A stretch of 64,000 bases of DNA from Kineosporia corallincola (GTDB lineage Bacteria > Actinomycetota > Actinomycetes > Actinomycetales > Kineosporiaceae), in NCBI RefSeq assembly GCF_018499875.1, contig NZ_JAHBAY010000008.1, positions 302,614-366,613 of the forward strand, given 5' to 3'. A program made the translations under genes and the position numbers. This document shows, piece by piece, positions 1 through 8,873 of the stretch. Every line of letters begins with the position of its first letter. Within the stretch, counting starts at the first letter, position 1. The notes under the pieces are model-generated. The model was given only the letters and a program-made list of their open reading frames with translations. It ran no database searches and had not been told where the DNA came from.

Positions 1-2
1 CC

Positions 3-1256
3 ACGCCGGGCAACGGCGCCAAGGCGGTGAACCTGCTGGGCAACGCGGCACCGCTGCCGACCCAGGGCAACACCGGTTCACCGGCCTTCGGCAACACCAC
101 CGGTGCCGTGACCGGAACGGTCTACGACGCGAACAACGCCGTACTGGCCTACAAGACCGTCACGCTCAAGGGCGGTAACGGGGTCTGGTTCTCGAAGACG
201 GCCACGCCGGGAGCGACCGACAAGCTGGTCGAGACCATCGACGTGGTGTCGGACGCCTCCGGCGCGATCTCCGGTGCCTACGTGTACTTCGCCAAGTCCG
301 GCGACCACAAGGTCACCGCGAGCTCCGGCGGGGCCAGCGCGGAGTCGACGGTCACGGTGGCCGCACCGGCCGCCAACGCCGGCTGGCACGTGGAGATCGA
401 CGACGTGGCCGGTGCTCCGGGCTCGACGCTGATCGTCACCGGTAAGGTCACCGACATCTTCGGGAACGCCGTTCCGGACGCGGTGGTCGGCCTGACCGCC
501 GACCCGGCGACGGTCGGCTCGCTCGGGAACTCGAGCCTGATCACCAACAACGCCGGTGTTTTCAGCACGACGTTCGTCACCGGCAGCAACTCCGGTGGCG
601 AGGTCGAGCTGACCGCCGAGATCACCAACAACCTGACGACCCTGACGCCGAACGCCACCCTGGTGGCCACCGGCTTCACGGCTCCGGAGGCGATGGACAA
701 GGCAACGGGCAAGGTCCTGGTCGCGAAGGCCGAACTGAGCCTGAGTGCGACGGCCAAGATCGTGGCCGGTGCCAAGGGCGGCACGGCGAAGCTGTCCGGT
801 GACTACCTGCCGGGCACCTCGATCGACATCTGGGGCAAGCCGTCCGGCTCGGGCGCCTACTCCCTGATGGACACCGTGACCTCGGACGACGAGGGCGAAT
901 TCGGGGCCTCGGTCGGCATTACCAAGTCGACCCGGTTCGTCGCCCGCGCCAACGGCGTGAGCAGCCCCTCGAAGGAGACCCAGCTGTGGTCGGCCGTCAA
1001 GCTCACGGCCAAGGCCCTGGGCAAGGGCAAGGTGCAGCTGATGGCCGACGGTAACCCGAACACCAAGGCCCCGCTGACCTTCTACCGGTCGATCGCAGGC
1101 AAGGACCCGGTGCTGAAGACGATCACGTCCGACAACACCGGCGTCGGCCGGGTCACCGTGAGCCTGCCCAAGGGCACGCGCTCGGTCTACGTGACCTACA
1201 AGGCGCAGGGCACCGGCGGTGCGATGAGCACGACCGTCAAGGTCAAGGTGAAGTGA
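3..1256 (+). CDS. Secreted Ig-like (Big_1/invasin-type) repeat protein, 5' end missing
   Basis: The reading frame is open from the first complete codon of the window, so the true start lies upstream; the GTG at 27 is only the first start-like codon. About 418 residues are visible. The middle (around residues 125-205) has the beta-sandwich pattern of a bacterial Ig-like domain 1: VTDIFGNAVPDAVVGL, then a TNNAGVFSTTF segment. The composition is rich in Gly, Ala, Thr and Val, with a basic, Lys-rich C-terminus ending KVKVK, and there is no sortase signal or membrane anchor at the C-terminus. This suggests an extracellular or wall-associated protein, possibly an adhesin. The specific function is unknown. 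A strong hairpin follows the stop codon. Confidence 0.75.
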   Translation, partial: TPGNGAKAVNLLGNAAPLPTQGNTGSPAFGNTTGAVTGTVYDANNAVLAYKTVTLKGGNGVWFSKTATPGATDKLVETIDVVSDASGAISGAYVYFAKSGDHKVTASSGGASAESTVTVAAPAANAGWHVEIDDVAGAPGSTLIVTGKVTDIFGNAVPDAVVGLTADPATVGSLGNSSLITNNAGVFSTTFVTGSNSGGEVELTAEITNNLTTLTPNATLVATGFTAPEAMDKATGKVLVAKAELSLSATAKIVAGAKGGTAKLSGDYLPGTSIDIWGKPSGSGAYSLMDTVTSDDEGEFGASVGITKSTRFVARANGVSSPSKETQLWSAVKLTAKALGKGKVQLMADGNPNTKAPLTFYRSIAGKDPVLKTITSDNTGVGRVTVSLPKGTRSVYVTYKAQGTGGAMSTTVKVKVK

Positions 1257-1297
1257 AACCGGGCTCGCACCGGATGAACTGAACCGAGATCGGCCAA

Positions 1298-1333
1298 GGG
1301 CCGGCATCCCCACCGAGGGGGTGCCGGCCCTTT
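1298..1333 (+). terminator. Intrinsic terminator after the Ig-like protein gene
   Basis: A 14-bp stem (GGGCCGGCATCCCC against GGGGGTGCCGGCCC, with one G-T wobble) and a five-base loop start about 40 bases after the stop. Only a short TTT follows, as is usual in high-GC actinomycetes. Confidence 0.75.
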
Positions 1334-1687
1334 CCGCATGTTCGGGCAGCCATCACGGCCGGCGACTCGCTGCGCCGTCCGGGTAGGACCTCTGCCGAAT
1401 CTCAAGCCCGCCTGTGGCCTGCCCTGCTATGAGCGCATGTCTGAACCTTCATGCCCGCGGCCCATCGCGGGTGCCGGGAAGACCCGGTAATCGCCCGGTA
1501 CCGGCTACGCCGTCCGGGGCCGGCGCCTCCACACAACGTCACTGGGACCTGTTGCCCCGCAATGGTGTTCACCCATCCGGCAGATCCCCTCGTCACGCGA
1601 CCTCACGGAATCTCAAGTCACGGCCTGTGACCACGCAGCCCGGACGGCAGACGGCCTTGCGGCCGCCTTGAACGAGATGAGGTCGCG
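1334..1687. other. Non-coding stretch upstream of the metalloprotease gene
   Basis: I see no convincing gene, riboswitch or sigma-factor box in these 354 bases. The ten bases GAATCTCAAG occur twice, at 1397-1406 and 1608-1617, each followed by a loosely similar CCTGTG-containing stretch. This might be a paired regulator site for the downstream secreted protease, but the similarity is short. Confidence 0.4.
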
Positions 1688-2548
1688 GTGCACAGGGCTC
1701 CTCGCGTTTCCGGATCCGCCTGGATCCAGCTGGTCGCCGCGCTGATGATCGCGGTGGTGGCGGTGCTCTCGCCGCGGTTCGCGTTCGGCGACCTGGAGGA
1801 GCACACGACGATCAGCGACGGCGGCACCGGCACAGTGAGCAGCGAGGGTGACCCGTTGCAGGCGGGGGTGGCCACGGCCGGGGTGAGCCCGGCCGGGACC
1901 GGGTACTCGATCATGAAAGTCAGCCTGAACAGCGGCAAGACGATCAATGCCCGCTGGAACCCGTGCCAGAGCGCGGTCACCTGGCGGGCGAACCTGAGCG
2001 GCCTGCCCAAGGCGAAGCGTGCGGCAATGCTCAAGACGATCACGGCGTCGTTCAAGCGGCTCAGCGCGGCCACCGGCATCACCTACCGCTACCAGGGCAC
2101 GACCACGTTCGTGCCGAAGACCGGCAACCTGGAGAAGGCGCCGGCCGAGATCGTGGTGGCGGCGGTGTCGAAGAGCCGCACCGACTTCCCGATGAACGAC
2201 AACTCTCTCGGCTACGGCGGGGTGCTCTGGTCCTCGTGGTACGGCGGCACGCAGGGCGAAGGTGCCGCGGTGATGCGGGGTTACGTGGTGCTGGAGGCCA
2301 AGGCCATCCAGAAACTGAAGACCGGTTTCGGTTCCGGGCTGCGGCAGAGCAACGTGATCCTGCACGAGCTCGGCCACGCCAGCGGCCTGGAGCACGTGAA
2401 GGACCGCAAGCAGCAGATGTACCCGACGCTGACCACGGCCTCGCCCAGCGGCTTCGCCCGGGGCGACCTGACAGGCCTGAAGAAGGTGGGCAGGTCGGCC
2501 GGTTGTATCGCCGTCCCCGGTTATGCGGGGCTGAAGGACCTGAACTGA
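1688..2548 (+). CDS. Secreted matrixin-like zinc metalloprotease
   Basis: 286 residues. The N-terminus has basic residues followed by a hydrophobic stretch (about residues 12-29), which looks like a signal peptide. Residues 226-236 read HELGHASGLEH, the HExxHxxGxxH zinc site of metzincin/matrixin peptidases: three histidines bind zinc and the glutamate is the catalytic base. A methionine follows a short distance later in QQMYPTLT and could be the Met-turn. The C-terminus has a conserved-looking region containing one Cys. The product is predicted to hydrolyse extracellular peptides or wall-associated proteins. The start is a GTG; the exact start is uncertain because no strong ribosome site is visible. 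The gene lies between a surface protein and the chemotaxis operon, so a role in zoospore or sheath release is possible but is inference. Confidence 0.8.
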   Translation: MHRAPRVSGSAWIQLVAALMIAVVAVLSPRFAFGDLEEHTTISDGGTGTVSSEGDPLQAGVATAGVSPAGTGYSIMKVSLNSGKTINARWNPCQSAVTWRANLSGLPKAKRAAMLKTITASFKRLSAATGITYRYQGTTTFVPKTGNLEKAPAEIVVAAVSKSRTDFPMNDNSLGYGGVLWSSWYGGTQGEGAAVMRGYVVLEAKAIQKLKTGFGSGLRQSNVILHELGHASGLEHVKDRKQQMYPTLTTASPSGFARGDLTGLKKVGRSAGCIAVPGYAGLKDLN

Positions 2549-2578
2549 CGGACGACGCTGGGCCGCTCGGGGGTTCGG

Positions 2579-2606
2579 CTCATCTTTCCATCAGTTCGGC
2601 CGAGTG
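2579..2606 (+). promoter_or_regulatory. FliA-type promoter for the chemotaxis operon
   Basis: CTCA (2579-2582), 16 bases, GCCGAGTG (2599-2606). This agrees with the CTCA-N15/17-GCCGAA form reported for FliA-family sigma factors in zoosporic actinomycetes and is shared with other flagellar units in this window. Transcription would begin near 2613, about 95 bases before cheA. Confidence 0.7.
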
Positions 2607-2708
2607 TCCGGGTGTCGCCGGCGGCGAAGGCGCGCTCAAGAGTGATGCCTGGCTGCCCGATGCACAACCCAACGTCCGGACCATGCGGTAGTCCTTGAAG
2701 GAGAGTCG

Positions 2709-5189
2709 ATGGAGGCGATCGACGAGATCGTTGCCGAGTTCCTGGTCGAGTCCCACGAGAACCTCGACCAGCTCGACACCGACCTGCTCGCGCTGGAGCA
2801 GGACCCGACCTCCCGGGATCTGCTGGGCAGCGTCTTCCGAACCATTCACACGATCAAGGGCACCAGCGGCTTCCTCGCCTTCAACAAGCTGGAGAAGCTC
2901 ACCCACGTGGGTGAGAACCTGCTCAGCCGTATGCGCGACGGAAAGATCCTGCTCAACGAGGACCGCGCCAGCGCCCTGCTGGCCATGGTCGACGCTGTTC
3001 GTGGTCTGCTCTCGAACATCGAGGCCAGCGGCGGTGAGGGCGATGCCGACCACACCGAGCTGGTCACCCGCCTCGGCGACCTGCTGGAGGACGGCGCGCC
3101 GGCAGCCGCCGCGGCGCCCTCCGGCAGCGCCGAGGCCTCCGGCAGCGCCGAGGCCGTCGCCGAGACCCCGGACACCACCGAGGCGGTCGTCGAGGCCGCC
3201 GCCCAGGCCGCCGCGGAACAGGCGATCGAGGCCGCGCACGAGCTGGCCGAGGCCGCCAAGGAGCACCCGGACGAGATCCCTTCCGGCGCCCAGGTGGTGA
3301 CGGCCGAGGTCTCGATCACCAACGTTCCCGAGCCGGCCGCCGCGGCACCCGCCCCGCCGCCTCCCGCACCTCCCGCCCCTCCTGCTCCCGAGCCCCCGCC
3401 GCCGGCCCCGGCGGCCGAGGCCAAGCCCGCTCCCGAGCCGGGGGAAGGCGACGGCCACAAGCGGTCGGTCGTCGAGTCGTCGGTGCGTGTCGACATCGGG
3501 CTGCTCGACACCCTGATGTCGATGGTCGGCGAGCTGGTGCTCTCGCGTAACGCCCTGGTCTCCGAGCTGGACGAGCAGAACGACAGTGCGCTCGCCCGGT
3601 CCGCCCAGCGGCTCTCGCTGATCACCAGCGAGTTGCAGGAACAGGTCATGAAGACCCGCATGCAGCCGGTCGACACGGTCTGGTCCAAGCTGCCCCGCGT
3701 CGTGCGCGACCTCTCCCGTCAGCTGGCCCGCAACGTGCGCCTGGAGATGGAGGGGCGCGACACCGAGCTCGACCGCACGGTGCTCGAGGCGATCAAGGAC
3801 CCGATGACCCACCTGGTCCGCAACGCCATCGACCACGGCATCGAGCCGCCCGACGTGCGGATCGGCAAGGGCAAGAACCCCGAGGGCGTGCTGATGCTGC
3901 GCGCCTATCACGAGGCCGGCCTGGTCCACCTCGAGATCATCGACGACGGTGCGGGTATCGACCACAACGTGGTCGGTAACAAGGCGGTCGAGCGGGGCCT
4001 GGTCACCCAGGCCCAGCTGGAGAAGATGACGCCGCGCGAGATCACCCAGATGATCTTCCTGCCCGGCTTCTCCACCGCGGCCAAGGTCACCAACGTGTCC
4101 GGCCGCGGCGTCGGCATGGACGTGGTGAAGACCCGGATCGAGGCGATCGGCGGTTCCGTCGACGTCGTCTCGAACAAGGGCGCCGGCTCGACCTTCCGGT
4201 TGAGCATCCCGCTGACCCTGGCGATCATCCCGGCCCTGACGATCGGTTGCTACGGGCACCGTTACGCGGTGCCGCAGGTGAGTGTGCTGGAGCTGGTGCG
4301 GCTTTCGGGCGAGCACGCCCGGGGCGGCATCGAGCACATCTCCGGCGCACCGGTGTACCGGCTGCGTGGCTCGCTGCTGCCGCTGGTGCAGCTGGACGAG
4401 CAGCTCAGCCTGGTCCCGCTCGGCACCTCCAGCGGCGGTGGCCGGAACGACGACGGGCGCGGCGGTTTCATCGTCGTGCTGCAAGCCGAGCAGCACCGTT
4501 TCGGCCTGGTGGTGGACGACGTCCTGGACACCCAGGAGATCGTGGTGAAGCCGCTCGGCCGGCACCTGAAGAGCCTGCCGATGTATCAGGGCGCGACGAT
4601 CCACGGCGACGGGAGCGTGGTCCTGATCCTCGACGCGACCGCGATCGCCCGCAAGGCCGACGTCCTCTCCAACCAGGCCGCGGCGGCGAGCTCGTCGATC
4701 ATGGAGGAGACCACGCCGATCGACCCGGTGCTGGTGGTGGAGCTGTCCGGCGGACGGCGCACGGCCATCCCGCTGGACATGGTCACCCGGCTGGAAGAGA
4801 TTCCCAACGAGACCATCGAGCGCGTCGGCGGTCGCGAGGTGGTGCAGTACCGCGGCCACATCATGCCGCTGGTGCGCCTGGCCAACCTGCTCGGCGCCTA
4901 CGGCGAGGAGAACGACAGCGAGCGCGTGCAGCTGGTGGTGTACACCCGGGGCGAGCGCAGCGTCGGTTTCGCGGTCGAGCGGATCATGGACATCGCCACC
5001 GAGCGCGCCGGATCCCGTTCCGACATCGACGATCACGCCCTGCTCGGGTCGATCGTCGTGGGTGACCGGGTGGTCGAGCTGCTCGACGTGCAGGCCGCGG
5101 TACTCGCCGCCGACCCGGCCTTCTACCAGGACGACGCCGGCGCCACCACGGTGGAGCAGCTCGGCGACTTGTACGAGGAGGCACTGTGA
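2709..5189 (+). CDS. cheA: Chemotaxis histidine kinase CheA with two CheW-like domains
   Basis: 826 residues. CheA autophosphorylates when receptors signal and passes phosphate to CheY and CheB. The Hpt (P1) domain carries His-47 in the motif TIHTIKGTSGF. A long Ala/Pro/Glu-rich linker (about 120-245) replaces a recognisable P2 domain. The dimerisation domain follows (VDIGLLDTLMSMVGELVLSRN), then the HATPase with LVRNAIDHGIE, DDGAGID and GRGVGMDVVKTRIEAIGG. The C-terminus holds two CheW-like domains in tandem (about 500-640 and 665-810) rather than the usual single P5. The start follows AAGGAGA at good spacing. The stop overlaps the cheW start by four bases (GTGA), so the two are translationally coupled. 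Confidence 0.96.
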   Translation: MEAIDEIVAEFLVESHENLDQLDTDLLALEQDPTSRDLLGSVFRTIHTIKGTSGFLAFNKLEKLTHVGENLLSRMRDGKILLNEDRASALLAMVDAVRGLLSNIEASGGEGDADHTELVTRLGDLLEDGAPAAAAAPSGSAEASGSAEAVAETPDTTEAVVEAAAQAAAEQAIEAAHELAEAAKEHPDEIPSGAQVVTAEVSITNVPEPAAAAPAPPPPAPPAPPAPEPPPPAPAAEAKPAPEPGEGDGHKRSVVESSVRVDIGLLDTLMSMVGELVLSRNALVSELDEQNDSALARSAQRLSLITSELQEQVMKTRMQPVDTVWSKLPRVVRDLSRQLARNVRLEMEGRDTELDRTVLEAIKDPMTHLVRNAIDHGIEPPDVRIGKGKNPEGVLMLRAYHEAGLVHLEIIDDGAGIDHNVVGNKAVERGLVTQAQLEKMTPREITQMIFLPGFSTAAKVTNVSGRGVGMDVVKTRIEAIGGSVDVVSNKGAGSTFRLSIPLTLAIIPALTIGCYGHRYAVPQVSVLELVRLSGEHARGGIEHISGAPVYRLRGSLLPLVQLDEQLSLVPLGTSSGGGRNDDGRGGFIVVLQAEQHRFGLVVDDVLDTQEIVVKPLGRHLKSLPMYQGATIHGDGSVVLILDATAIARKADVLSNQAAAASSSIMEETTPIDPVLVVELSGGRRTAIPLDMVTRLEEIPNETIERVGGREVVQYRGHIMPLVRLANLLGAYGEENDSERVQLVVYTRGERSVGFAVERIMDIATERAGSRSDIDDHALLGSIVVGDRVVELLDVQAAVLAADPAFYQDDAGATTVEQLGDLYEEAL

Positions 5190-5626
5190 CCCAGCTCTCG
5201 ACGTTCCACGTCGGCTCCTACCTGTTCGGGGTGGAGGTCGCGCTGGTGCAGGAAGTGGTCCGGATGCAGACGTTCACGCCGGTGCCGCTCGCGCCGCCGG
5301 AGGTGGCCGGCCTGATCAACCTGCGGGGTGAGGTGCTCACCGCGATCGACGTGCGGGCCCGGCTGGGCCTGCCGCCGAGCGGCAGCGAACGCCCCCAGGT
5401 GAACGTGGTGGTCCGGGTCGACGACGAACCGGTCAGCCTGCTGGTCGACGAGATCGGCGGTGTGGTGGAGGTTTCGCAGATCCCCTTCGAGAGCACGCCC
5501 TCGACGGTGGACGCCCAGGTCGGTTCGCTCCTGCTCGGGGCGTACACGATGCCGGAGAAGCTGCTCCTCGCCCTGGACGCACGTGCCCTACTGGCCTTCG
5601 ACGAGAGCCGCACAGCCGCTGCCTGA
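5186..5626 (+). CDS. cheW: Chemotaxis coupling protein CheW
   Basis: 146 residues, one CheW domain. It couples CheA to chemoreceptors at the membrane array. Visible features are the opening FHVGSYLFGVEVALVQEV strand pattern, GLINLRGEVLTAIDVRARLGL in the middle, and VSLLVDEIGGVVEV. It begins with a GTG inside the end of cheA (GTGA overlap) and is followed after 29 bases by cheY, which has its own strong AGGGGGA ribosome site. It is the only standalone CheW in the window. Confidence 0.95.
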   Translation: MTQLSTFHVGSYLFGVEVALVQEVVRMQTFTPVPLAPPEVAGLINLRGEVLTAIDVRARLGLPPSGSERPQVNVVVRVDDEPVSLLVDEIGGVVEVSQIPFESTPSTVDAQVGSLLLGAYTMPEKLLLALDARALLAFDESRTAAA

Positions 5627-5655
5627 CGGCGTCGGTCGAGACTGAGGGGGACTCG

Positions 5656-6027
5656 ATGCGAGCACTGGTGATCGACGATTCGCGAGCGATGCGAACAATT
5701 CTCACGAAGCAACTCGGAAAGCTCGGTTTCGACGTCGCCCAGGCGACCGACGGCCGCGACGCCCTGGACCTGCTCGACACCGGCTACGTCCCGGACGTGG
5801 CCCTGGTCGACTGGAACATGCCACGGGTGGACGGGCTCTCGTTCATCAAGGCGGTGCGCGCTCGCGACGATCTCCGGGATGTCTCGCTGATGATGGTCAC
5901 GACCGAGAGCGAACAGCGCAACATCGTCCGGGCCCTGGCCGCCGGGGCGCACGAGTACGTCATCAAGCCGTTCACCGAAGAGGTCATCGGCGAAAAGCTG
6001 GCGCTCCTGGGATTGGTGGGGGTATGA
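5656..6027 (+). CDS. cheY: Chemotaxis response regulator CheY (first copy)
   Basis: 123 residues, a single receiver domain with no output domain. The acidic pair is Asp-7/Asp-8, the phosphoacceptor is Asp-52 (LVDWNMP), the switch Thr is at 82-83 and the conserved Lys is Lys-104 (VIKPF). When phosphorylated by CheA it should bind the flagellar switch. The cheB start overlaps its stop by four bases. A second CheY lies later in the same operon; one may drive the switch and the other act as a phosphate sink, which the sequence alone cannot settle. Confidence 0.94.
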   Translation: MRALVIDDSRAMRTILTKQLGKLGFDVAQATDGRDALDLLDTGYVPDVALVDWNMPRVDGLSFIKAVRARDDLRDVSLMMVTTESEQRNIVRALAAGAHEYVIKPFTEEVIGEKLALLGLVGV

Positions 6028-7166
6028 GCGCAACGCGCATCCGGGTCCTGATCGTCGACGACTCGGTGGTCATCCGCCGGTTGATCAAGGAGATCCTGGA
6101 CTCCGACAGCCGCATCGAAGTGGTCGGCGTCGCACAGAACGGTCAGGTCGCCCTCGGCAAGGTCGAGGAGCTCAAGCCGGACGCCATCACGATGGACATC
6201 GAGATGCCCGTGATGAACGGCGTCGACTGCGTGAAGGCGCTGCGGAAGACCCATCCCCGCCTGCCGATCGTGATGTTCTCCACGCTGACCGAGCGGGGTG
6301 CGTCCGCGACCATGGACGCCCTCGCGGCGGGGGCCAGCGACTACGTCACCAAGCCGGCCAACGTCGGCAGCGTGATGGAGAGCCGGCAGAGCATCATGGA
6401 CCAGCTCGTGCCGAAACTCATCGCGCTCACCGGTTCGCGAAGACTGGTCTCCGGCGCGAAGAAGGCCGCGCTGCCCCCGCCGCAGCCGGTGCCCGCCCAG
6501 GCCAAGGGCCCGGGCGGGGCGCCCGCCCGGCGCACCCAGCCGTTCGGCCTGCTGGCGATCGGCAGCTCGACCGGTGGCCCGGACGCCCTGGCCACCGTGC
6601 TCTCGGCCCTGCCGGGCGACCTGCCGGTGCCGGTCGTGATCACCCAGCACATGCCGCCGGTGTTCACCAAAATGCTGGCACAGCGCCTGGACTCGACCTG
6701 CCGCCTGAGCATCCACGAGGCCGCCGAGGGCGACTCGGTGGAGCGCGGCAAGGTGCTGATCGCGCCCGGCGGCCTGCACATGGAACTGAAGACCCGGGGC
6801 ACGGGCGTGTCGGTGCACCTGAGCGACGCCCCGCCGGAGAACTTCTGCCGGCCGGCCGTGGACGTGATGTTCCGGTCCGTGGCCTCGGTGTACCGCAACC
6901 GGGTGCTCGCCGTGGTGCTGACCGGGATGGGCCGCGACGGCGCCGCCGGGGCCGGGGTGATCCGGACCGCCGGTGGTGAGGTGTTCGCCCAGGACGAGGC
7001 CACCAGCGTGGTCTGGGGCATGCCCGGCGCCACCGTGATGGCCGGGCAGGCCGACCGGGTGCTGCCGCTGGAGCAGATGGCCGCGACCATCGCCTCCGCC
7101 CTGACTCACAGCCAGAACGCCGCCGCCCGCCAGGCCGGCCCGGTCTCCGGCGGGGTACGCGCATGA
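6024..7166 (+). CDS. cheB: Chemotaxis methylesterase/glutamine deamidase CheB
   Basis: 380 residues. The N-terminal receiver has its acidic pair at about 12-13 and Asp-58 (MDIEMP) as phosphoacceptor. A Pro/Ala-rich linker (about 145-172) joins it to the methylesterase domain, whose triad is visible: Ser-182 in GSSTGGPDAL, His-209 in ITQHMPP and the Asp in LTGMGRDGAAGAG. CheB removes methyl groups from receptor glutamates and so resets adaptation, opposing the adjacent CheR. Both ends overlap neighbouring genes by four bases (ATGA). No cheD is present, so receptor deamidation probably relies on CheB. Confidence 0.95.
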   Translation: MSATRIRVLIVDDSVVIRRLIKEILDSDSRIEVVGVAQNGQVALGKVEELKPDAITMDIEMPVMNGVDCVKALRKTHPRLPIVMFSTLTERGASATMDALAAGASDYVTKPANVGSVMESRQSIMDQLVPKLIALTGSRRLVSGAKKAALPPPQPVPAQAKGPGGAPARRTQPFGLLAIGSSTGGPDALATVLSALPGDLPVPVVITQHMPPVFTKMLAQRLDSTCRLSIHEAAEGDSVERGKVLIAPGGLHMELKTRGTGVSVHLSDAPPENFCRPAVDVMFRSVASVYRNRVLAVVLTGMGRDGAAGAGVIRTAGGEVFAQDEATSVVWGMPGATVMAGQADRVLPLEQMAATIASALTHSQNAAARQAGPVSGGVRA

Positions 7167-7981
7167 CCTTGCCCGAAACCGACTTCACCTTCGTCACCGG
7201 AATCGTCCGGCAGCGCAGCTCCATCGACCTGCAACCGGGTAAGGAGTACCTGGTCGAGTCCCGGCTCGCGCCGGTGGCCAGGAAGTTCGGCGACAAGGAC
7301 GTGTCGGCCCTGGTGTCGCGACTGCGGCGTCACGACCGGGACGCCGTGGACGCCGTCATCGACGCGCTGACCACGAACGAGACCTCCTTCTTCCGCGACG
7401 CCCACCCGTTCGAGGCCTTCACCCGGCTGATGCTGCCCGAGGTGAAGAAGTTCAACAGCCCGACGGTGAACGTCTGGTCGGCGGCCTCGTCCAGCGGCCA
7501 GGAGGCCTACTCGCTGGCCCTGCTGCTGCTCGACTGGCTGCCGGTGAACCCGGGCAAGACCGCGAAGATCCACGGCACGGACATCTCACCGACCATGGTC
7601 GCCCGGGCCACCGCGGGAAAGTACAGCCAGCTCGAGATCAATCGCGGGATGCCGGTCAAGTACATGGTGAAGTACTTCGATCAGGTGGGGCGGGACTGGA
7701 TCGTGAAGCCCGAGGTCCGGGCCATGACCAGCTTCCGGCAGGGCAACCTGGCCCAGCCGCCGGTCGGTCTCCCGCAGATGGACATCGTGTTTCTGCGCAA
7801 CGTGCTGATCTACTTCGATCTGCCCACCAAGCGCCAGGTTCTCGCGAACGTGCGCAAGGTGTTGCGGCCCGGGGGATTTCTGGTGCTCGGCGGAGCCGAG
7901 AGCACCCTCAGCCTGGACAGCAACTTCGTCCGGATGGAAACCGACAAGGTAGTGATCTTCCGAAACGGAGGAGGGACATGA
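7163..7981 (+). CDS. cheR: Chemotaxis methyltransferase CheR
   Basis: 272 residues. It methylates receptor glutamates with S-adenosylmethionine. TNETSFFRD (around 72-80) is the family hallmark at the start of the catalytic domain, and VWSAASSSGQEAYSLALLLL is the methyl-donor binding loop. DIVFLRNVLIYFD near 200-212 matches the conserved CheR motif with N-V-L-I-Y-F. The length is typical. It is coupled by four-base overlaps to cheB upstream and the CheX-like gene downstream. Confidence 0.95.
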   Translation: MTLPETDFTFVTGIVRQRSSIDLQPGKEYLVESRLAPVARKFGDKDVSALVSRLRRHDRDAVDAVIDALTTNETSFFRDAHPFEAFTRLMLPEVKKFNSPTVNVWSAASSSGQEAYSLALLLLDWLPVNPGKTAKIHGTDISPTMVARATAGKYSQLEINRGMPVKYMVKYFDQVGRDWIVKPEVRAMTSFRQGNLAQPPVGLPQMDIVFLRNVLIYFDLPTKRQVLANVRKVLRPGGFLVLGGAESTLSLDSNFVRMETDKVVIFRNGGGT

Positions 7982-8514
7982 GCGCCTTCACCGAGCTGGA
8001 CGACGAGGTGCGCGAGGAACTCGGGGTGATTCTCACCGACGTGTTCTCCTCCGTGCTGAAGGAAGAAGCGATCATCACCAACAACCAGCTGCCGGTCGGC
8101 CCGATGACCGTGTCCCGGCTGGCGATCCACGACTTCTCGGACGAGACCGCGGAGGAGTACGCGGTGATCGAGGTGCGCGTGGGGGTGAGCCTGGCCCGGG
8201 TGATGGCGGCCCGGATGATGTCGATCAGCTCACCCGGGCCGAACGACCTGATCGACTCGATCGCCGAGATCAGCAACATCGCCGGTGGCAACGTGAAAAC
8301 CCTTCTCTGCCACCACGCCCGGCTCTCCCTGCCGTCCGCCGAGATTGTGGACGACGAGCAGTTCGCCGCGGCGGAACCCACCGACGGGAGCACCTACGTC
8401 CGGGCGATCGTGCTCGGCCACGTGGTCCAGCTCGCCATCCACCCACAAGCCCCGGTGGCCGGCCTCCTCTGGCCCCCGGAGAATTCCGACGCAACCTTGG
8501 AGCCCACCTCATGA
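7978..8514 (+). CDS. cheX: CheX-like CheY-P phosphatase
   Basis: 178 residues, no signal or membrane segment. The segment DSIAEISN fits the D/S-x3-E-x2-N active-site signature of the CheC/CheX/FliY phosphatases, followed by IAGGNVKTLL and a proline 19 residues after the Asn (the family usually has about 22). Only one such site is seen, as in CheX. It should hydrolyse phospho-CheY and shorten the signal. It is coupled by ATGA overlaps to cheR and the second cheY. No cheZ is present. The family assignment rests on motif and context rather than on full-length similarity. Confidence 0.7.
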   Translation: MSAFTELDDEVREELGVILTDVFSSVLKEEAIITNNQLPVGPMTVSRLAIHDFSDETAEEYAVIEVRVGVSLARVMAARMMSISSPGPNDLIDSIAEISNIAGGNVKTLLCHHARLSLPSAEIVDDEQFAAAEPTDGSTYVRAIVLGHVVQLAIHPQAPVAGLLWPPENSDATLEPTS

Positions 8515-8873
8515 AGATCCTGGTAACTGACGACAGCAAAGCGATGAGGATGATCGTCGTGCGGACCATGCGCCAGGCGGGCCTGGGGAAGCACGAGATC
8601 GTCGAGGCGGAGAACGGCCGTCTGGGCTTCGAGAAGGCCCAGGAGTGGAAACCCGACCTCATCCTCTCCGACTGGAACATGCCGGAGATGACGGGCATCG
8701 AGTTCCTCCGCGCCCTCCGGGCGAGCGGTGACAACACGCCGTTCTGCTTCGTCACCTCCGAGGGAGGCGACGACATGGCCGAGCTGGCCGCCGCCGCCGG
8801 AGCCATCGGAGTCATCGTCAAGCCCTTCACCGCAGAAGCATTCATGGACAAACTCGGATCGGTGGTTTCCTGA
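8511..8873 (+). CDS. cheY: Chemotaxis response regulator CheY (second copy)
   Basis: 120 residues, a lone receiver domain. Asp-7/Asp-8 form the acidic pair, Asp-54 (LSDWNMP) is the phosphoacceptor, Thr-82 the switch residue and Lys-104 (IVKPF) the conserved lysine. It is clearly different in sequence from the copy at 5656-6027, so the pair is not a recent duplication. It lies between two CheX-like genes, with an ATGA overlap upstream and a TGATG overlap downstream. That arrangement suggests this CheY is the one dephosphorylated by the neighbouring products. Confidence 0.93.
   Translation: MKILVTDDSKAMRMIVVRTMRQAGLGKHEIVEAENGRLGFEKAQEWKPDLILSDWNMPEMTGIEFLRALRASGDNTPFCFVTSEGGDDMAELAAAAGAIGVIVKPFTAEAFMDKLGSVVS

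Noticed and set aside
78..1313. A 411-codon open frame on the minus strand opposite the Ig-like gene
   Set aside because: Rich in Arg, Gly, His and Asp with no recognisable domain; typical shadow of a high-GC gene on the other strand.
1334..1687. Possible riboswitch upstream of the metalloprotease
   Set aside because: I looked for cyclic-di-GMP, cyclic-di-AMP, cobalamin and SAM type cores and found none that fit.
2635..2662. Second FliA-like site before cheA (CTCA-N16-GCCCGATG)
   Set aside because: An extra C breaks the GCCGA core, and a better site lies 56 bases upstream.
2580..5036. An 818-codon open frame on the minus strand opposite cheA
   Set aside because: The plus strand carries an unmistakable CheA with all motifs; the antisense frame is a composition effect.
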